This document shows positions 1 through 11,145 of a DNA stretch of 64,000 nucleotides, piece by piece. How positions within the stretch are numbered: position 1 is the first letter of the stretch; every line of letters begins with the position of its first letter. Source of the stretch: Haemonchus contortus (lineage: Eukaryota > Nematoda > Chromadorea > Rhabditida > Trichostrongylidae); contig LS997567.1 of NCBI GenBank assembly GCA_000469685.2, positions 34,810,505 through 34,874,504 of the forward strand. The letters are read 5' to 3'. The position numbers were made by a program, and so were the translations under genes. The notes under the pieces are model-generated. The model saw only the letters and a program-made list of their open reading frames with translations, searched no databases and was not told where the DNA came from.

Positions 1-2035
1 TGATTTTTTAGGTAAAACCGGATTGTGTGACATACAAGCAAACATACATACATACATACATACATACATACATACATACATACATACATACATACATACA
101 TACATACATACATACATACATACATACATACATACATACATACATACATACATACATACATACAATACATACATACATACATACATACATACATACATAC
201 ATACATACATACATACATACATACATACATACACATACATACATACATACAATACATACATACATACATACATACATACATACATAACATACATACATAC
301 ATACATACATACATACATACATACATACATACATACATACATACATACATACATACATACATACATACATACATACATACATACATACATACATACATAC
401 ATACATACATACATACATACATACATACATACATACATACATACATACAATACATACATACATACATACATACATACATACATACATACATACATACATA
501 CATACATACATACATACATACATACATACATACATACATACATACTACATACATACATACATACATACATACATACATACATACATACATACATACATAC
601 ATACATACATACATACATACATACATACATACATACATACATACATACATACATACATACATACATACATACATACATACATACATACATACATACATAC
701 ATACATACATACATACATACATACATACATACATACATACATACATACATACATACATACATACATACATACATACATACATACATACATACATACATAC
801 ATACATACATACATACATACATACATACATACATACATACATACATACATACATACATACATACATACATACATACATACATACATACATACATACATAC
901 ATACATACATACATACATACATACATACATACATACATACATACATACATACATACATACATACATACATACATACATACATACATACATACATACATAC
1001 ATACATACATACATACATACATACATACATACATACATACATACATACATACATACATACATACATACATACATACATACATACATACATACATACATAC
1101 ATACATACATACATACATACATACATACATACATACATACATACATACATACATACATACATACATACATACATACATACATACATACATACATACATAC
1201 ATACATACATACATACATACATACATACATACATACATACATACATACATACATACATACATACATACATACATACATACATACATACATACATACATAC
1301 ATACATACATACATACATACATACATACATACATACATACATACATACATACATACATACATACATACATACATACATACATACATACATACATACATAC
1401 ATACATACATACATACATACATACATACATACATACATACATACATACATACATACATACATACATACATACATACATACATACATACATACATACATAC
1501 ATACATACATACATACATACATACATACATACATACATACATACATACATACATACATACATACATACATACATACATACATACATACATACATACATAC
1601 ATACATACATACATACATACATACATACATACATACATACATACATACATACATACATACATACATACATACATACATACATACATACATACATACATAC
1701 ATACATACATACATACATACATACATACATACATACATACATACATACATACATACATACATACATACATACATACATACATACATACATACATACATAC
1801 ATACATACATACATACATACATACATACATACATACATACATACATACATACATACATACATACATACATACATACATACATACATACATACATACATAC
1901 ATACATACATACATACATACATACATACATACATACATACATACATACATACATACATACATACATACATACATACATACATACATACATACAGACATAC
2001 ATACATACATACATACAGACATACAGACACACCAA
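1..2035. repeat. CATA tetranucleotide microsatellite (~2 kb)
   Basis: An almost pure CATA/ACAT array of roughly 490 units runs from about position 43 to 2,010. A handful of single-base slips near 164, 230, 250, 285, 449 and 545 all lie in the first 550 bp, and the last 1.4 kb is essentially perfect. Both edges belong to a dispersed repeat: the left edge matches 2,491-2,528, and the right edge (the AGACACACCAA and TATATATAGTAAG segments) matches 2,586-2,620. The array is therefore an expanded microsatellite inside a longer repeat unit. Long Ile-His-Thr-Tyr or Met-Tyr-Val-Cys reading frames across it are artefacts of the period and are not genes. Confidence 0.97.
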
Positions 2036-2069
2036 ACTCGTGGATTATATATAGTAAGGATACTTTTTT

Positions 2070-2400
2070 GCAGCATCCCAGAACGTTACTGAATAGAGTT
2101 ATAAATGCTTGATCTAAGCTCCGCCCACTTTAGTGCCGACCCCGCCCACTACTGGGATTTGACCACATTTCTTCTTTTGCACCTTAACACCTTTTTGCAG
2201 CATCCCAGAACGTTTCTGAATAGAGGTGTGGATTTTTGATCTAAGCCCCGCCCACTTTAGTGCCAACTCCGCCCACTTCTGGGATTTGACCACATTTTTT
2301 CTTTTACACCTTAATACCTTTTTGCCGCATTCCAGAACGTTTCTGAACGAAGTTACACTCATTTTTGAAAAGTAGCTTTCACCTTAACGCACGCCCCGCC
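2070..2400. repeat. 127-bp tandem repeat, about 2.6 copies
   Basis: The phrase GCAGCATCCCAGAACGTT recurs at 2,070 and 2,197, and in diverged form at 2,324, giving a constant period of 127 bp. Each unit also carries TCCGCCCACTTTAGTGCC and GGGATTTGACCACATTT. The block separates the two copies of the microsatellite-bearing repeat, so it is probably an internal part of that dispersed repeat. The last 120 bp of the window (63,880-64,000) has similar vocabulary (TAGCTCCG.CCAC, CTAGCCCCGC) and may be a distant relative. No coding content is evident. Confidence 0.85.
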
Positions 2401-2490
2401 CACCGTGGGCTTGGCTCCGCAGAGCTCGTATATGCTCTATTAATTTTGTCTTGGGCTCCACCCATCGCGAACTTGTCCCGACCTCTAAAG

Positions 2491-2622
2491 GTGATTTTTT
2501 AGGTAAAACCGGATTGTGTGACATACAAACAAACAAACATACATACATACATACATACATAGATACATACATACATACATACAAACAGACACACCAAGTT
2601 TGTACATTATATATAGTAAGAA
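2491..2622. repeat. Second copy of the CATA-bearing dispersed repeat
   Basis: This copy has the same left flank as position 1 (TGATTTTTTAGGTAAAACCG) and the same right flank as 2,030-2,060. Its CATA array is only about 12 units long. It shows the unexpanded state of the array at the start of the window. Confidence 0.85.
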
Positions 2623-2754
2623 TATCAGCAATATACCATGTGTAGTGGTAGAACATTCTAAAACATTTTCCGTGATGAGGATATATACTAGACGCACTTC
2701 CTCCGTTAGCTTAAATCACAACGTCAATTCCACGATACTATGATCGATATATCG

Positions 2755-3466
2755 TCACCTACGAGCGGCACAACGGCACCGGAGCGGCGAGCAACAGTTC
2801 GCAACATCATTAGCGTATAGGCTGAGAAAAACACCCATTGGTACGGTCCATCGCTGATTCGCCCGCTACGAGGAAGGAGACAAAGGCTTCGAAGAAAAGC
2901 CTCGGTCGGAATGCTACCTCACCTTCGACGAATCCGTCATTCACGCGCCGTCAATGAGGATCCGGAATTCAACACCCGCAGTTTTGCGAAGAGGACTTGG
3001 GTGTGTCTGATCAACAGTCGTCGGTCGACTTCAGTCCCTTAGTTACAGAAAAGTGCTTTGGTTAGAAAAAAGTGCTGGCCCGATGGATACCTCATGTCTT
3101 GACCGGTAGCATGCGGTATCCATTTGACGTCTCTCCTTCTCCACCCACATCGCAAGGAGTTGCTGGAGGTCTAGTTACCGGAGATGGAAGCTGGATCCTC
3201 TACGGCGCTAACAAGCACCGCGCCCTCCGGCTACCGCGAGGAGAACAGCCGTCGGCGTAAGCCAAATCCGGCCTCCACCCCGAGAAGTGTCTCGTTTGCT
3301 GCTCCTGGGATTTGAAAGGAATGCAGTACAACGAACCGCTGAAGCAAGGCCACACCGTCACCGCTCCAGATTACGCTGGTCATCAGAAGAAACTTGCAGA
3401 AGCCTTTCGAGAAATCGGCCTGAACAATTTTTTTGCACCTCCTCCATGACAACGCTAGGCCACCCA
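2755..3466 (+). pseudogene. Degenerate mariner-family transposase
   Basis: Conceptual translation in shifting frames recovers mariner landmarks in order. A helix-turn-helix segment reads TPIGTVHRWFARYEEGDKGF followed by EKPRSG near 2,830-2,915. Next come an inter-domain stretch near 3,010-3,110 and the first catalytic block (VTGDGSWILY, normally with a D-E-S/T-W core) at about 3,175-3,205. Then follow KCLVC-type and QHG.TVTA.DYAGHQKKL-like segments near 3,285-3,400. Stops and frameshifts break every block and no terminal inverted repeats are evident, so this is an old dead copy. Length is close to the usual ~345 codons minus the C-terminal third. The family call (mariner) is firm; the subfamily is uncertain. 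Confidence 0.75.
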
Positions 3467-3467
3467 A

Positions 3468-3572
3468 GAAGACGGAGAAGAAGATGACGGAGAAGAAGAA
3501 GACGGAGAAGAAGAGGACGGAGAAGAAGAAGACGGAGAAGAAGACGGAGAAGAAGAAGACGGAGAAGAAGAA
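3468..3572. repeat. GAAGAAGAC / GGAGAAGAA purine-rich tandem repeat
   Basis: About 100 bp of alternating AGAAGAAGACGG and GGAGAAGAAG units directly follows the mariner remnant. It is low complexity, and the arginine- or leucine-rich frames over it are not taken as coding. Confidence 0.85.
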
Positions 3573-3579
3573 AAGTCAT

Positions 3580-4430
3580 CAGATGTAATAAACTCTCAAT
3601 GTTGAGGAATGAAACTTTGGTTGTGCCCAAAATAACAGTCTGTTGATGGCCGGAGTGTGGTATGGTCGATAAGAAAAACCGGTATAGAATAGTTATTACC
3701 GTTTGTATTATTATTCACTTTGATTATAATTGGGACGGTTGTTGTATCAAATCGAATATTATTGCGCTGATAGTTAATCGATAGGCTATGAGTGAATTTG
3801 GGGATAACGTCGTTACCGAGAATGAACGGAGAAGAGCAAGCTGCGTCTGGTATAACAAAACATCTTCACAGTTTTGTCGCCTATTCCTAAAGAGAGGAGA
3901 ACTTCACCTAAAAATGTTATTGTAGTCCCATTGGCTGCAACAGCTTGTGTAGTTGCAGTTGGTTGGACTTCGGCATTGGTTTTACGAGTTACTGATTCTG
4001 GATTTCTGGATTTCTTCGAGTTAAGGGCAAAGCCTGTACCCAAGAGTGTTATTATAGAAATGCCATTGAGTGTAATTTGAATGTAAATCATAGAGCAACT
4101 ATGCTTATTTCGAATGCAGGAAACGCTTGGGAGGAAATTATGGAATTGTTGTGACTTTGATTTCTGCGACTTGCGCTCGGCTGGAGTGCGAGATGATGAT
4201 TCGCTTGCAGATAATCATAGGTCATTCAAAGATATATCTATTGGAGGTAGCTGCATAGACACGCTCGCGCTTTCTCGACCTGTTGCGGATTCGTCAGTGT
4301 TTCGACATTGTTTCTTTAGCCGTACAGAAGGTTGGCTACTGTCGGGATTCGCCGATTCACTGCGCTGGTTGCGAGAATTTCGCTTGTTGCAGATTGAGGC
4401 AAAAACAAAGGATATTGCTACGGCCATTAC
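3580..4430 (-). pseudogene. Retropepsin-like fragment of an LTR retroelement
   Basis: Read on the minus strand, 4,090-3,813 gives a retroviral-type aspartic protease pattern: a short beta strand ending in LGTGF where an active enzyme has a DTG/DSG triad, then ANGTTITFLGEVLLSLGIGDK, the usual flap-to-core spacing. Continuing to about 3,590 after a frameshift gives an ILGNDVI segment, the typical second half of such proteases. The catalytic Asp of the triad is replaced by Gly. The Ser/Arg-rich frame at 4,427-4,215 could be the preceding gag/linker. No RT or integrase accompanies it. It could come from a Ty3/gypsy-like or BEL-like element. Confidence 0.5.
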
Positions 4431-4726
4431 TCTAAATATCTAATTAATAATTGTGCGCATGCAAAATGATTGGCAGTATTATATTGTCATTCCTATTATT
4501 ATAGTATAAGACTACCAATAATTACGGGAACGATTGCCTTAACTACTTTAGGCAAACCTAAAGCCTGTAGAATCTTTTTCTTCTGGGACTGAATTATTGG
4601 TCCTGCGTTTTTACCAAGGAATGTTATTGACTGTTGCATATCGTTTTCAAAACTTTCGCATGTCAGGTCTGAACGACCCAGCGGTGCGATTTGTGAAATG
4701 GTGGGACAAAGTTCTGTATTTGACCC

Positions 4727-6810
4727 TTGACCTTTGACGACAGCACGCCTTTCTGCGTGTCTGCCGCGCGGGACAGGGGCGTTTTGCAGCTTTCCGTTTC
4801 CGCGGCTCAACGTTGAGCCGCGCTGTCCCACGGGTCACTCTTTTTTTTTGCGACAAGCTATTTTCACATTTCCCAGGATTATTTCTCTTCTTTAAGTTTC
4901 AAACAGCTGTAAATTAGGTAGGTATCAGTTTTCTACCCTTACCAATCCTGATTTTAAGCATATTATAGCTTTAGGAGTCAAAAATGGAACAGCCTGCTGT
5001 AGACGACTTGGAGACTGGTTTTGATAGATTATTAGTCGAGTCCGATGATGATATAGAGGAGACTTTGAGAAACGATTCCTTCCGCAATAACGCCATGGTA
5101 TTGCCTACGGATAATGTATCTGATACGGAAAGTGAGACGTTATCAATATCAAACAGCGAGAGTGAGGACGAATGGATTAGCGATGCAGAAGTTCATGATG
5201 AATTCGTATTCTCTCAACAAGTTGGTCCGTATGATTGTGTACACAGTTGCCGCGAACCCATCGACTTTTACGAACTATACTTGAACGGGGAAATGCTTTC
5301 ACTCATTGTCGGAGAAACGAATAGACAGGGTAAAGCAAAAGATTCTAATTTTCAAGACACTTGTCCTGCCGAAATTAAAAAGTTCATGGGATTATGCATA
5401 CAGATGGGAGTAGTGCAGATGCCGAAGCTGAGAGATTGTTGGAGTACCAGACCTGCGATTGGTGGGCACTCGATTGCTGGAAAAGTGATGCCAAGGACCC
5501 GATTCGAGCAGTTACTGAACTCCCTTCACTTTGCTGACAATAATCAATTCGATGGCAACAGGCTTTGCAAGATCAATGATTTCCTGGAACTGTTCAACGC
5601 GAACTGCGAGAAAGCCTACAGACCCGAAAGGGAAGTTTGCATCGATGAATCATTAGTGCCATTTCGAGGCAGAATAGTTTTCAGGCAATACGTTCCTTTC
5701 AAGAGGCACAAATATGGAATTAAGCATTTCAAACTGTGTTGCAAAGGTGGTTACACGTGGAGGACCAAGATCTACGCAGGAAGACAGCCTTCAAGGAAGG
5801 ATCCAGTAGCTGTACCTGTGGTCATGGAGTTAATGGACGGTCTTCTAGATCAAAGCAGACATCTCTGTACCGATAACTGGTATTCGAGCGTGCCCTTGGC
5901 TAACAGCTTATTGAAACGCAGCACACCCTTGTTCGGGACTCTGAGGAAAAATCGGAAAGGAATACCAACAAAAGTCAAGGACAGAAAGTTGAAAAGAGGG
6001 CAAGTGTACTACCAGCAAAATCAGAACGGAGTATTGGTTTTGAAGTGGAAGGATAAACGCGATTTATTCATGATTTCCACGAGACATGATGGGTCCATGA
6101 CTCCTAACGGAAAACCGCAAGTCGTCGAAGATTACAACAAAGTTATGGGATTTGTCGATCAAAGCGAGCAAATGTCTGCATATACACCATTTGTGAGGAG
6201 AACTACTAAGTAGTATCTCAGGATTTTCTTCCATCTCATGACACAGACAGCGTTGGTAAATTCCTGGAAACTGTACAATGACGTGGTAGAGAAAATAAGG
6301 CTTAATGATTTCAAAATGAGTGTTATTGAATCACTTCTGGAAAATGAAAGAGTATGCGCGCCAACAACTAGTCACAGTCTGGAAGAATTGCTCGGACGGA
6401 AAACAGAAGTTCGTAAGAGATGTATAGGTTGTTACAAACAGTTATCTTGAGAATTCGGGCGCGTCTACGCTTCCAGCAACACAAGACGAGTCAATACTAG
6501 ATGCAGTAAAAGTCATTGTAAAAGTCATTTTTGCATTGATTGTTTCCAAAAAACTCACAAAAAATGCGATTTTCAGCAAAATGATTGAATTTGTCAGAAG
6601 TTTGTTGAAACTAACAATGTATTTCTCGACCCACATCGTGTATATGATCATTTGAAGATTGTGAATCTAATAAAAACAAAAAACTTCAAAAAATGAACAA
6701 CTAAAAAGATTAACCCTTGAAAAGAGTGCGGCTCAACGTTGAGCCGCGCTGTCCCACGCGACCAAAAAACCGTGGCACACCGTTGAGCCGCGCTGTCGTC
6801 AAAGGGTTAA
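4727..6810 (+). mobile_element. piggyBac-like DNA transposon
   Basis: The right end is CTGTCGTCAAAGGG followed by TTAA (6,807-6,810). The left end is TTGA (4,727-4,730) followed by CCTTTGACGACAGC, the inverted complement. So the element has a short TIR of about 14 bp at a TTAA target whose left copy has one substitution. Inside each end lies a perfect palindrome centred on CTCAACGTTGAG (4,801-4,822 and 6,728-6,747). The half-site CGTTGAGCCGCGCTGTC is repeated again at 6,781-6,797. Such subterminal repeats are plausible transposase-binding sites. Total length of 2.08 kb is normal for the superfamily. It lies between two minus-strand retroelement fragments, so it may have inserted into an older retroelement. 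Confidence 0.9.
4984..6588 (+). pseudogene. piggyBac transposase with two in-frame stops
   Basis: An ATG at 4,984 opens a 409-codon frame with an acidic N-terminus (EDEW region) and the DDE_Tnp_1_7 transposase core. The three expected catalytic aspartates are in context: D221 in CIDESL, D297 in CTDNWYSS and D392 in MGFVDQ. Their spacing is close to that of Trichoplusia piggyBac. The frame is cut by TAG at 6,211-6,213 at a position where homologues have Trp, so a TGG-to-TAG change is the simplest cause. It continues in the same frame through YLRIFFHL, meets TGA at 6,448-6,450, and continues again through a Cys/His-rich C-terminal finger to TGA at 6,586. The absence of frameshifts suggests recent inactivation. 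Confidence 0.9.
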
Positions 6811-9130
6811 GCGACTTTTGATAAGATAGATATCAGTGGAAGTTCGAGCGAGGTCTGAATTGAAAATTGGTGGGACACCGAAGATGAATTCTTGGCTTAC
6901 GAAGCTGTTATGTAAGTTCAAATGAATACTTGATACTGGGGTGTATCCAGAAGATGATTTGTAATGATTGTTGCCATCGTTATAAATACCACTGCATACC
7001 ATAAGCACATCTCCAGCCACTAGGCAAACACATCCTCTTTATTGAGGAGCATACGCGCCGCATTAGTTGGATTCCGAAGTGACATACTCTTTATGGTTTG
7101 AATTATGAAATTCGTAAGGGAACATAGCAGTCTATCAAAAAGTTGAAATCTTGTTGTATAATGCCCTCCATTTTCGATTCTAGAAACTGCATCTCAGTAT
7201 TGAGTTCGGCATGGCGGTTATCTTGGCGCTGCTCCTGACCCAAAGATTGGTCATTATTCATGACGGTGAAATCTGGCTCTAAATTGGTGGCAATTTGTTT
7301 GGCAATATGTAATGACATGTTGGGTTAAATTCTGTTGAATGAGGATTTCTTGACGTCTGTTTCAGACCGCTTGGATTTCTTCAAGAAAGCAGCTAAAGCT
7401 CTGTTATTGCCCAGGTACGGTAGCTTATACGGAAGCTTGTCGCTTCTTAGGCCCTAGCCCTCTCATCTGATGAAATTTCTCCGGTGTTGACTCATTTTGA
7501 TGAGTTTTGATTGCATAGTTACATAGCATTTTGAGATTTCGACTGATAGGATTATGAGTCTCATCTTTATGCTGTGGAGGGGGGGGGGGTCATTTTCGTC
7601 ATCCACAGCTCTACGTGTAAGGTATCAGTCGATAAGGATCTTTCTGTTACTTTATCCACTTGTGTGAGTGTATTCACAAATTGTATTAACTGTGAGTTAT
7701 AGAAGTGCTGCTGATTAATTGCCTCTGATACATCTGGGTGGTCCTAGAAAATGATACGTGGGTCGTAATCGTCAAGTTCTGGTAGAACTATAAAAACGCC
7801 ATTGTCCATTGGCACAGCGTTGGTGTCTAAACACCATTAGCTCTTTTGAGACTGTGAATACGATATATTCTTATAGATCAACCCTGGTTGGATGTGGTGA
7901 GCACTACGTGGATTGGGGTTACCTATGCAACTCCTTGTGTGGCCAACACATATCGGCACAAGGTGAATTTAAAGGTGGTTAAGCCCATATTACTATTCCG
8001 TGGCTAATGAGGCATTGCGTTTTCGCAATGTTGCAATGGGCCATGTCCCCAAATTGACCAATAAGGTGGCTAGCGTGAAATGTTGTGATTTTTCCTTTTT
8101 CAAAATAAGCATTGGTAGTAATAGTGTTCTTCTCTGCGAAAAACCATGGATAGAAATAGTGAATTTGATAATCAGATCCATATACATTGGGTGATATAGG
8201 GTCCAAAGGAGTACCTTGATATTTTTAATTTCTGGTAACGATCGACAAAGAGCGGGGTCCACTGGAGTCATAAACTCTTCATCACTGTTTACGGAAAATT
8301 AAATGTGAAGATAAGAAGATGCGCAAATTCTCCTGGTTTTATTAAAACAATGAAATGCTTGGATTAAGAGTGGTTCAGTACGTTCGAAATAAATGTCTGC
8401 AAATGTTATTGGAACATCCGAAGCATTAGGAGAGCTATCGCACGTGAATGAGTCTGGAGAAGCAATCGGCCATCCAGACTTTCCAGCCGCACATAATTGA
8501 TATTTAAGAGATAAAGAGGTTACTGGTTTCACCAAAAATGCAATGACTGCTGCAATTAAAAGAGGGATGTGAAGTGTGAAAAGTTTTGATGTGTTACATA
8601 GGGAAGTTGAATTGACCTCCTGTCGACGTTGTGCATGAGGACGTTGTACATCCCGTTCACTCGATGGTGTACGCCTTGTATTTTGTCTAAGGCGGGGGAA
8701 TGGCGAAAATCTGCGAGGGCGTTAGTGTCGTTGCCCTGAATACTGGTATTCCTGAGGTCTCTGTCTACTTTGGTACCTTTGCCTTGGATAATGGTCGTGC
8801 TGAGTCCTGGAAGAACTTGCTTGCTTATATGGGGTTAGAGCGTTGAGTTGTCAACATTGGTTATAAGAAGATTATTAGTAGAAGAGTTAGTTTCTGTATT
8901 TGTAAGGTTCTACATCCTTTCAGCATCGTAAACGGGTGTATGTCGTTTGGCGCGGCTCTTCGCAGCCACTTTGCCATTGGGGCGCATGGGCTTCAATTGC
9001 CACCCATAGAGCGCAATTTCTACGTCGGTGACTTCGCCAAATCGGTCAGCCTCTCGAACTACGACCGGCTTTCTTCGCACAGAGGTGCGCAGCGACCCTG
9101 ATAGGGAGTGAAGACTTAGGGGCCACCAAA
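6811..9130 (-). pseudogene. Retroelement fragment with envelope-like ORF
   Basis: On the minus strand, 8,580-8,300 reads a hydrophobic segment (about 8,575-8,525) followed by a Cys-containing ectodomain-like stretch (YQLCAAGKSGWPI..., then C.SS, HCFNKTRRICAS). This continues across a frame change into 8,271-7,979 with more Cys and His. A signal- or membrane-like segment followed by a Cys-rich region fits the envelope-like third ORF of some nematode LTR retroelements, but I cannot name the family. Further 3' pieces at 7,020-6,800 may be its tail. Upstream, 9,060-8,930 holds a short basic frame (VVREADRFGEVTDVEIALYG). Everything is interrupted by stops. Described only as a decayed genomic copy. 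Confidence 0.4.
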
Positions 9131-9299
9131 CTTTTCAGTCAATCTCATCAATCGAGTATAAAGAGAGGAAATTGTAAAACGATCCATGAGTTATCACTTC
9201 ATCGATCTTTTTGTGCAAATTATAACAGTAACTTACATTTTGAGAATCACCTCATCAAAATCATCTATTACAAACTCGTTCATATTCATAGCACACAGT

Positions 9300-9800
9300 A
9301 GCACTGTAGCAACTGCTACCACACAGTGCTTATTAAAAAACCGCAAGCTCTACACTAACACTCTTTCGCCGAGGTGGGTCAACGCGCGCACCGACATGTG
9401 AAGATCAAGAAGTGAGTGTGATCTGACCTTTGACCTTTGGCCCGACCAGGGGTATAAATAGTCGGAGAGCTTCTTAGTCGATTCATTCTTGGACTTGGTG
9501 GTCCACAATCCGGCAATACCGTATCCGCAATATCCAATATCAATACTCAATACTCCGACACAATATCCGACACAATATCCGTCACAATACCCTACCACAA
9601 TATCGGATTCCACGATACGCAGGAGAAGAAGAAATACTTGTTAGTCACTTTGTTGTATTAATAAAGTTTAACACCAAGCCGTGCACTCGAGCAGTTCAGA
9701 GGTATCTTCGTGGCAAATCTCATAGAGCAACTGGGCGAGCAACCTCACCACACTACACCTCACCAAAATCCGGTGCATCGGCAGTCTAAGGAGCCAGGTT
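9300..9800 (+). repeat. Putative LTR of a BEL/Pao retroelement
   Basis: A promoter-like TATAAATAG lies at 9,450-9,458, followed about 200 bp later by AATAAA at 9,659. Gag remnants on the same strand begin at about 9,990, the layout of a 5' LTR. The sequence between contains tandem CAATATCC/CAATATCCGACA motifs (9,525-9,605). I found no second copy in this window, so the exact ends are not defined. Confidence 0.45.
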
Positions 9801-9989
9801 AGTCAACTTCTTTCTTTACCGGAAAGCTAAGCGGTTGCCTTGGAATCTAAACCACAATCGCATTTTTTCTCTTTGATACTGCAATACTCTTCCAATATGG
9901 GTTCTGTTCTCAATACGGCTTCAATATCCACTATTTCATTATCTCGAGACAGAACTATATTCAATATTCCAATATCTTGGGAAACAATA

Positions 9990-11145
9990 AGAGAACTCAA
10001 TCCTTTTAGCCATAGGTGCCATTAGGGACACTCAATATTTCTTGAACAAGGCTGTCTACCCTACTCAGCACCAAGAAACGTCTCTTGACGTCCAGTATCA
10101 ATGAACTCGAGCTCATTCTCGATAACCTCAAGCAGAACAGACTTGAGGACACTTTTCTAGATCCCAATTTAACTCGAGATGTTCATCTTGAAAACATAAG
10201 CAAATTGGAAGAGAGTATCAAAGCCATTGAACTAGCAATGGCAAAGGTGGAAAATTCCCTCGACGCGTTAGCGTCATCATTTGATAGCACCAACCTTTCC
10301 GGTAATAAACCCAACGGTTTCGAAGAGTATGTCGGCAAAAGTGAGACCAGCTCAGCCTTGCATTTGACTACTCGATTCTTTTGCAAAAACGGCTTGGCGC
10401 TGTTAGATCGCTGGTCCAATATCTTCTGCAACAGAATCGAGTTCATTCTCATCAATACGTCATGCAAGAGTGAAGCCATTGGGGCTTCCGCTCATTCCAA
10501 TACCCTCTTTCGGAGGGGACATTTGGGAATGGGACAGTTTTTAGGAGTTTTTCAATACCAATGTCCACTCCCAAGATATTGCGGATATGATCAAATTCAA
10601 TTACTTACTGAATGCCCTCAAAGTGGAAGCCAAAGAATCTATAAGGGTACTCCAGGTCACAGGAGACAATTACAATAAAGCAATACAGGTTCTTCGCAAT
10701 AAGTACTAAGTACAATAATAGAGATGTTTTGATCAATGATTTAGTGGAAAGAATGGATCACTGCTTCTTGAGGGGACAGTCTATCAAAGATCAGCGTCAC
10801 CTCCTAGAACAACTCATCAGGGCATCGTGGCCCAGTCGGAGGAGAAGGGCGAGGAGGTCAAGAACTCCTGGCGGAACATAATGGAATTCCTAGATACTAT
10901 CAGAATAGCAATAACATTGGAAGACCAAGAAAAATTGGTGCTAGCCTTTGTTGGAAGGAGTCCGGACAAGGTGGTGATTTTGGGCACCAATACTCTGGAA
11001 TTGTTCAACTTAAAACTGCTGAAGAACCTTGAGGCGGAAAGGGAGCAGATAACCACTAGAAAAATTGTATGTGTAGGTGCTGAAGTTCCGATAGAAGTTG
11101 AAAGTCCTCATGATGAACCACAACAAGAAGAAAAAACGGCGTCAG
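9990..11145 (+). pseudogene. BEL/Pao retroelement gag remnant
   Basis: The frame at 10,085 begins with a heptad-rich N-terminal helix (SINELELILDNLKQN..., LENISKLEESIKAIELAMAK), as in Pao-type Gag. After a frameshift near 10,350-10,540 a second frame gives SQDIADMIKFNYLLNALKVE and then QVTGDNYNKAIQVLRNKY. This is the DUF1759-type Pao Gag core that precedes the zinc knuckles. The block LINDLVERMDHC...QSIKDQRHLLEQL follows at about 10,732-10,815, then SWRNIMEFLDTIRIAITLEDQ (10,827-11,156). No zinc knuckle or pol follows. The element has at least two frameshifts and is truncated at about 11,140. Confidence 0.7.

Noticed and set aside
8..2092. Very long open frames of repeated Ile-His-Thr-Tyr and Met-Tyr-Val-Cys across the CATA array
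   Set aside because: A 4-bp repeat without stops keeps all frames open; no start context, composition or homology supports coding.
3358..3630. Leucine/arginine-rich frames near 3.4-3.6 kb
   Set aside because: Produced by the AGAAGAAGACGG low-complexity repeat.
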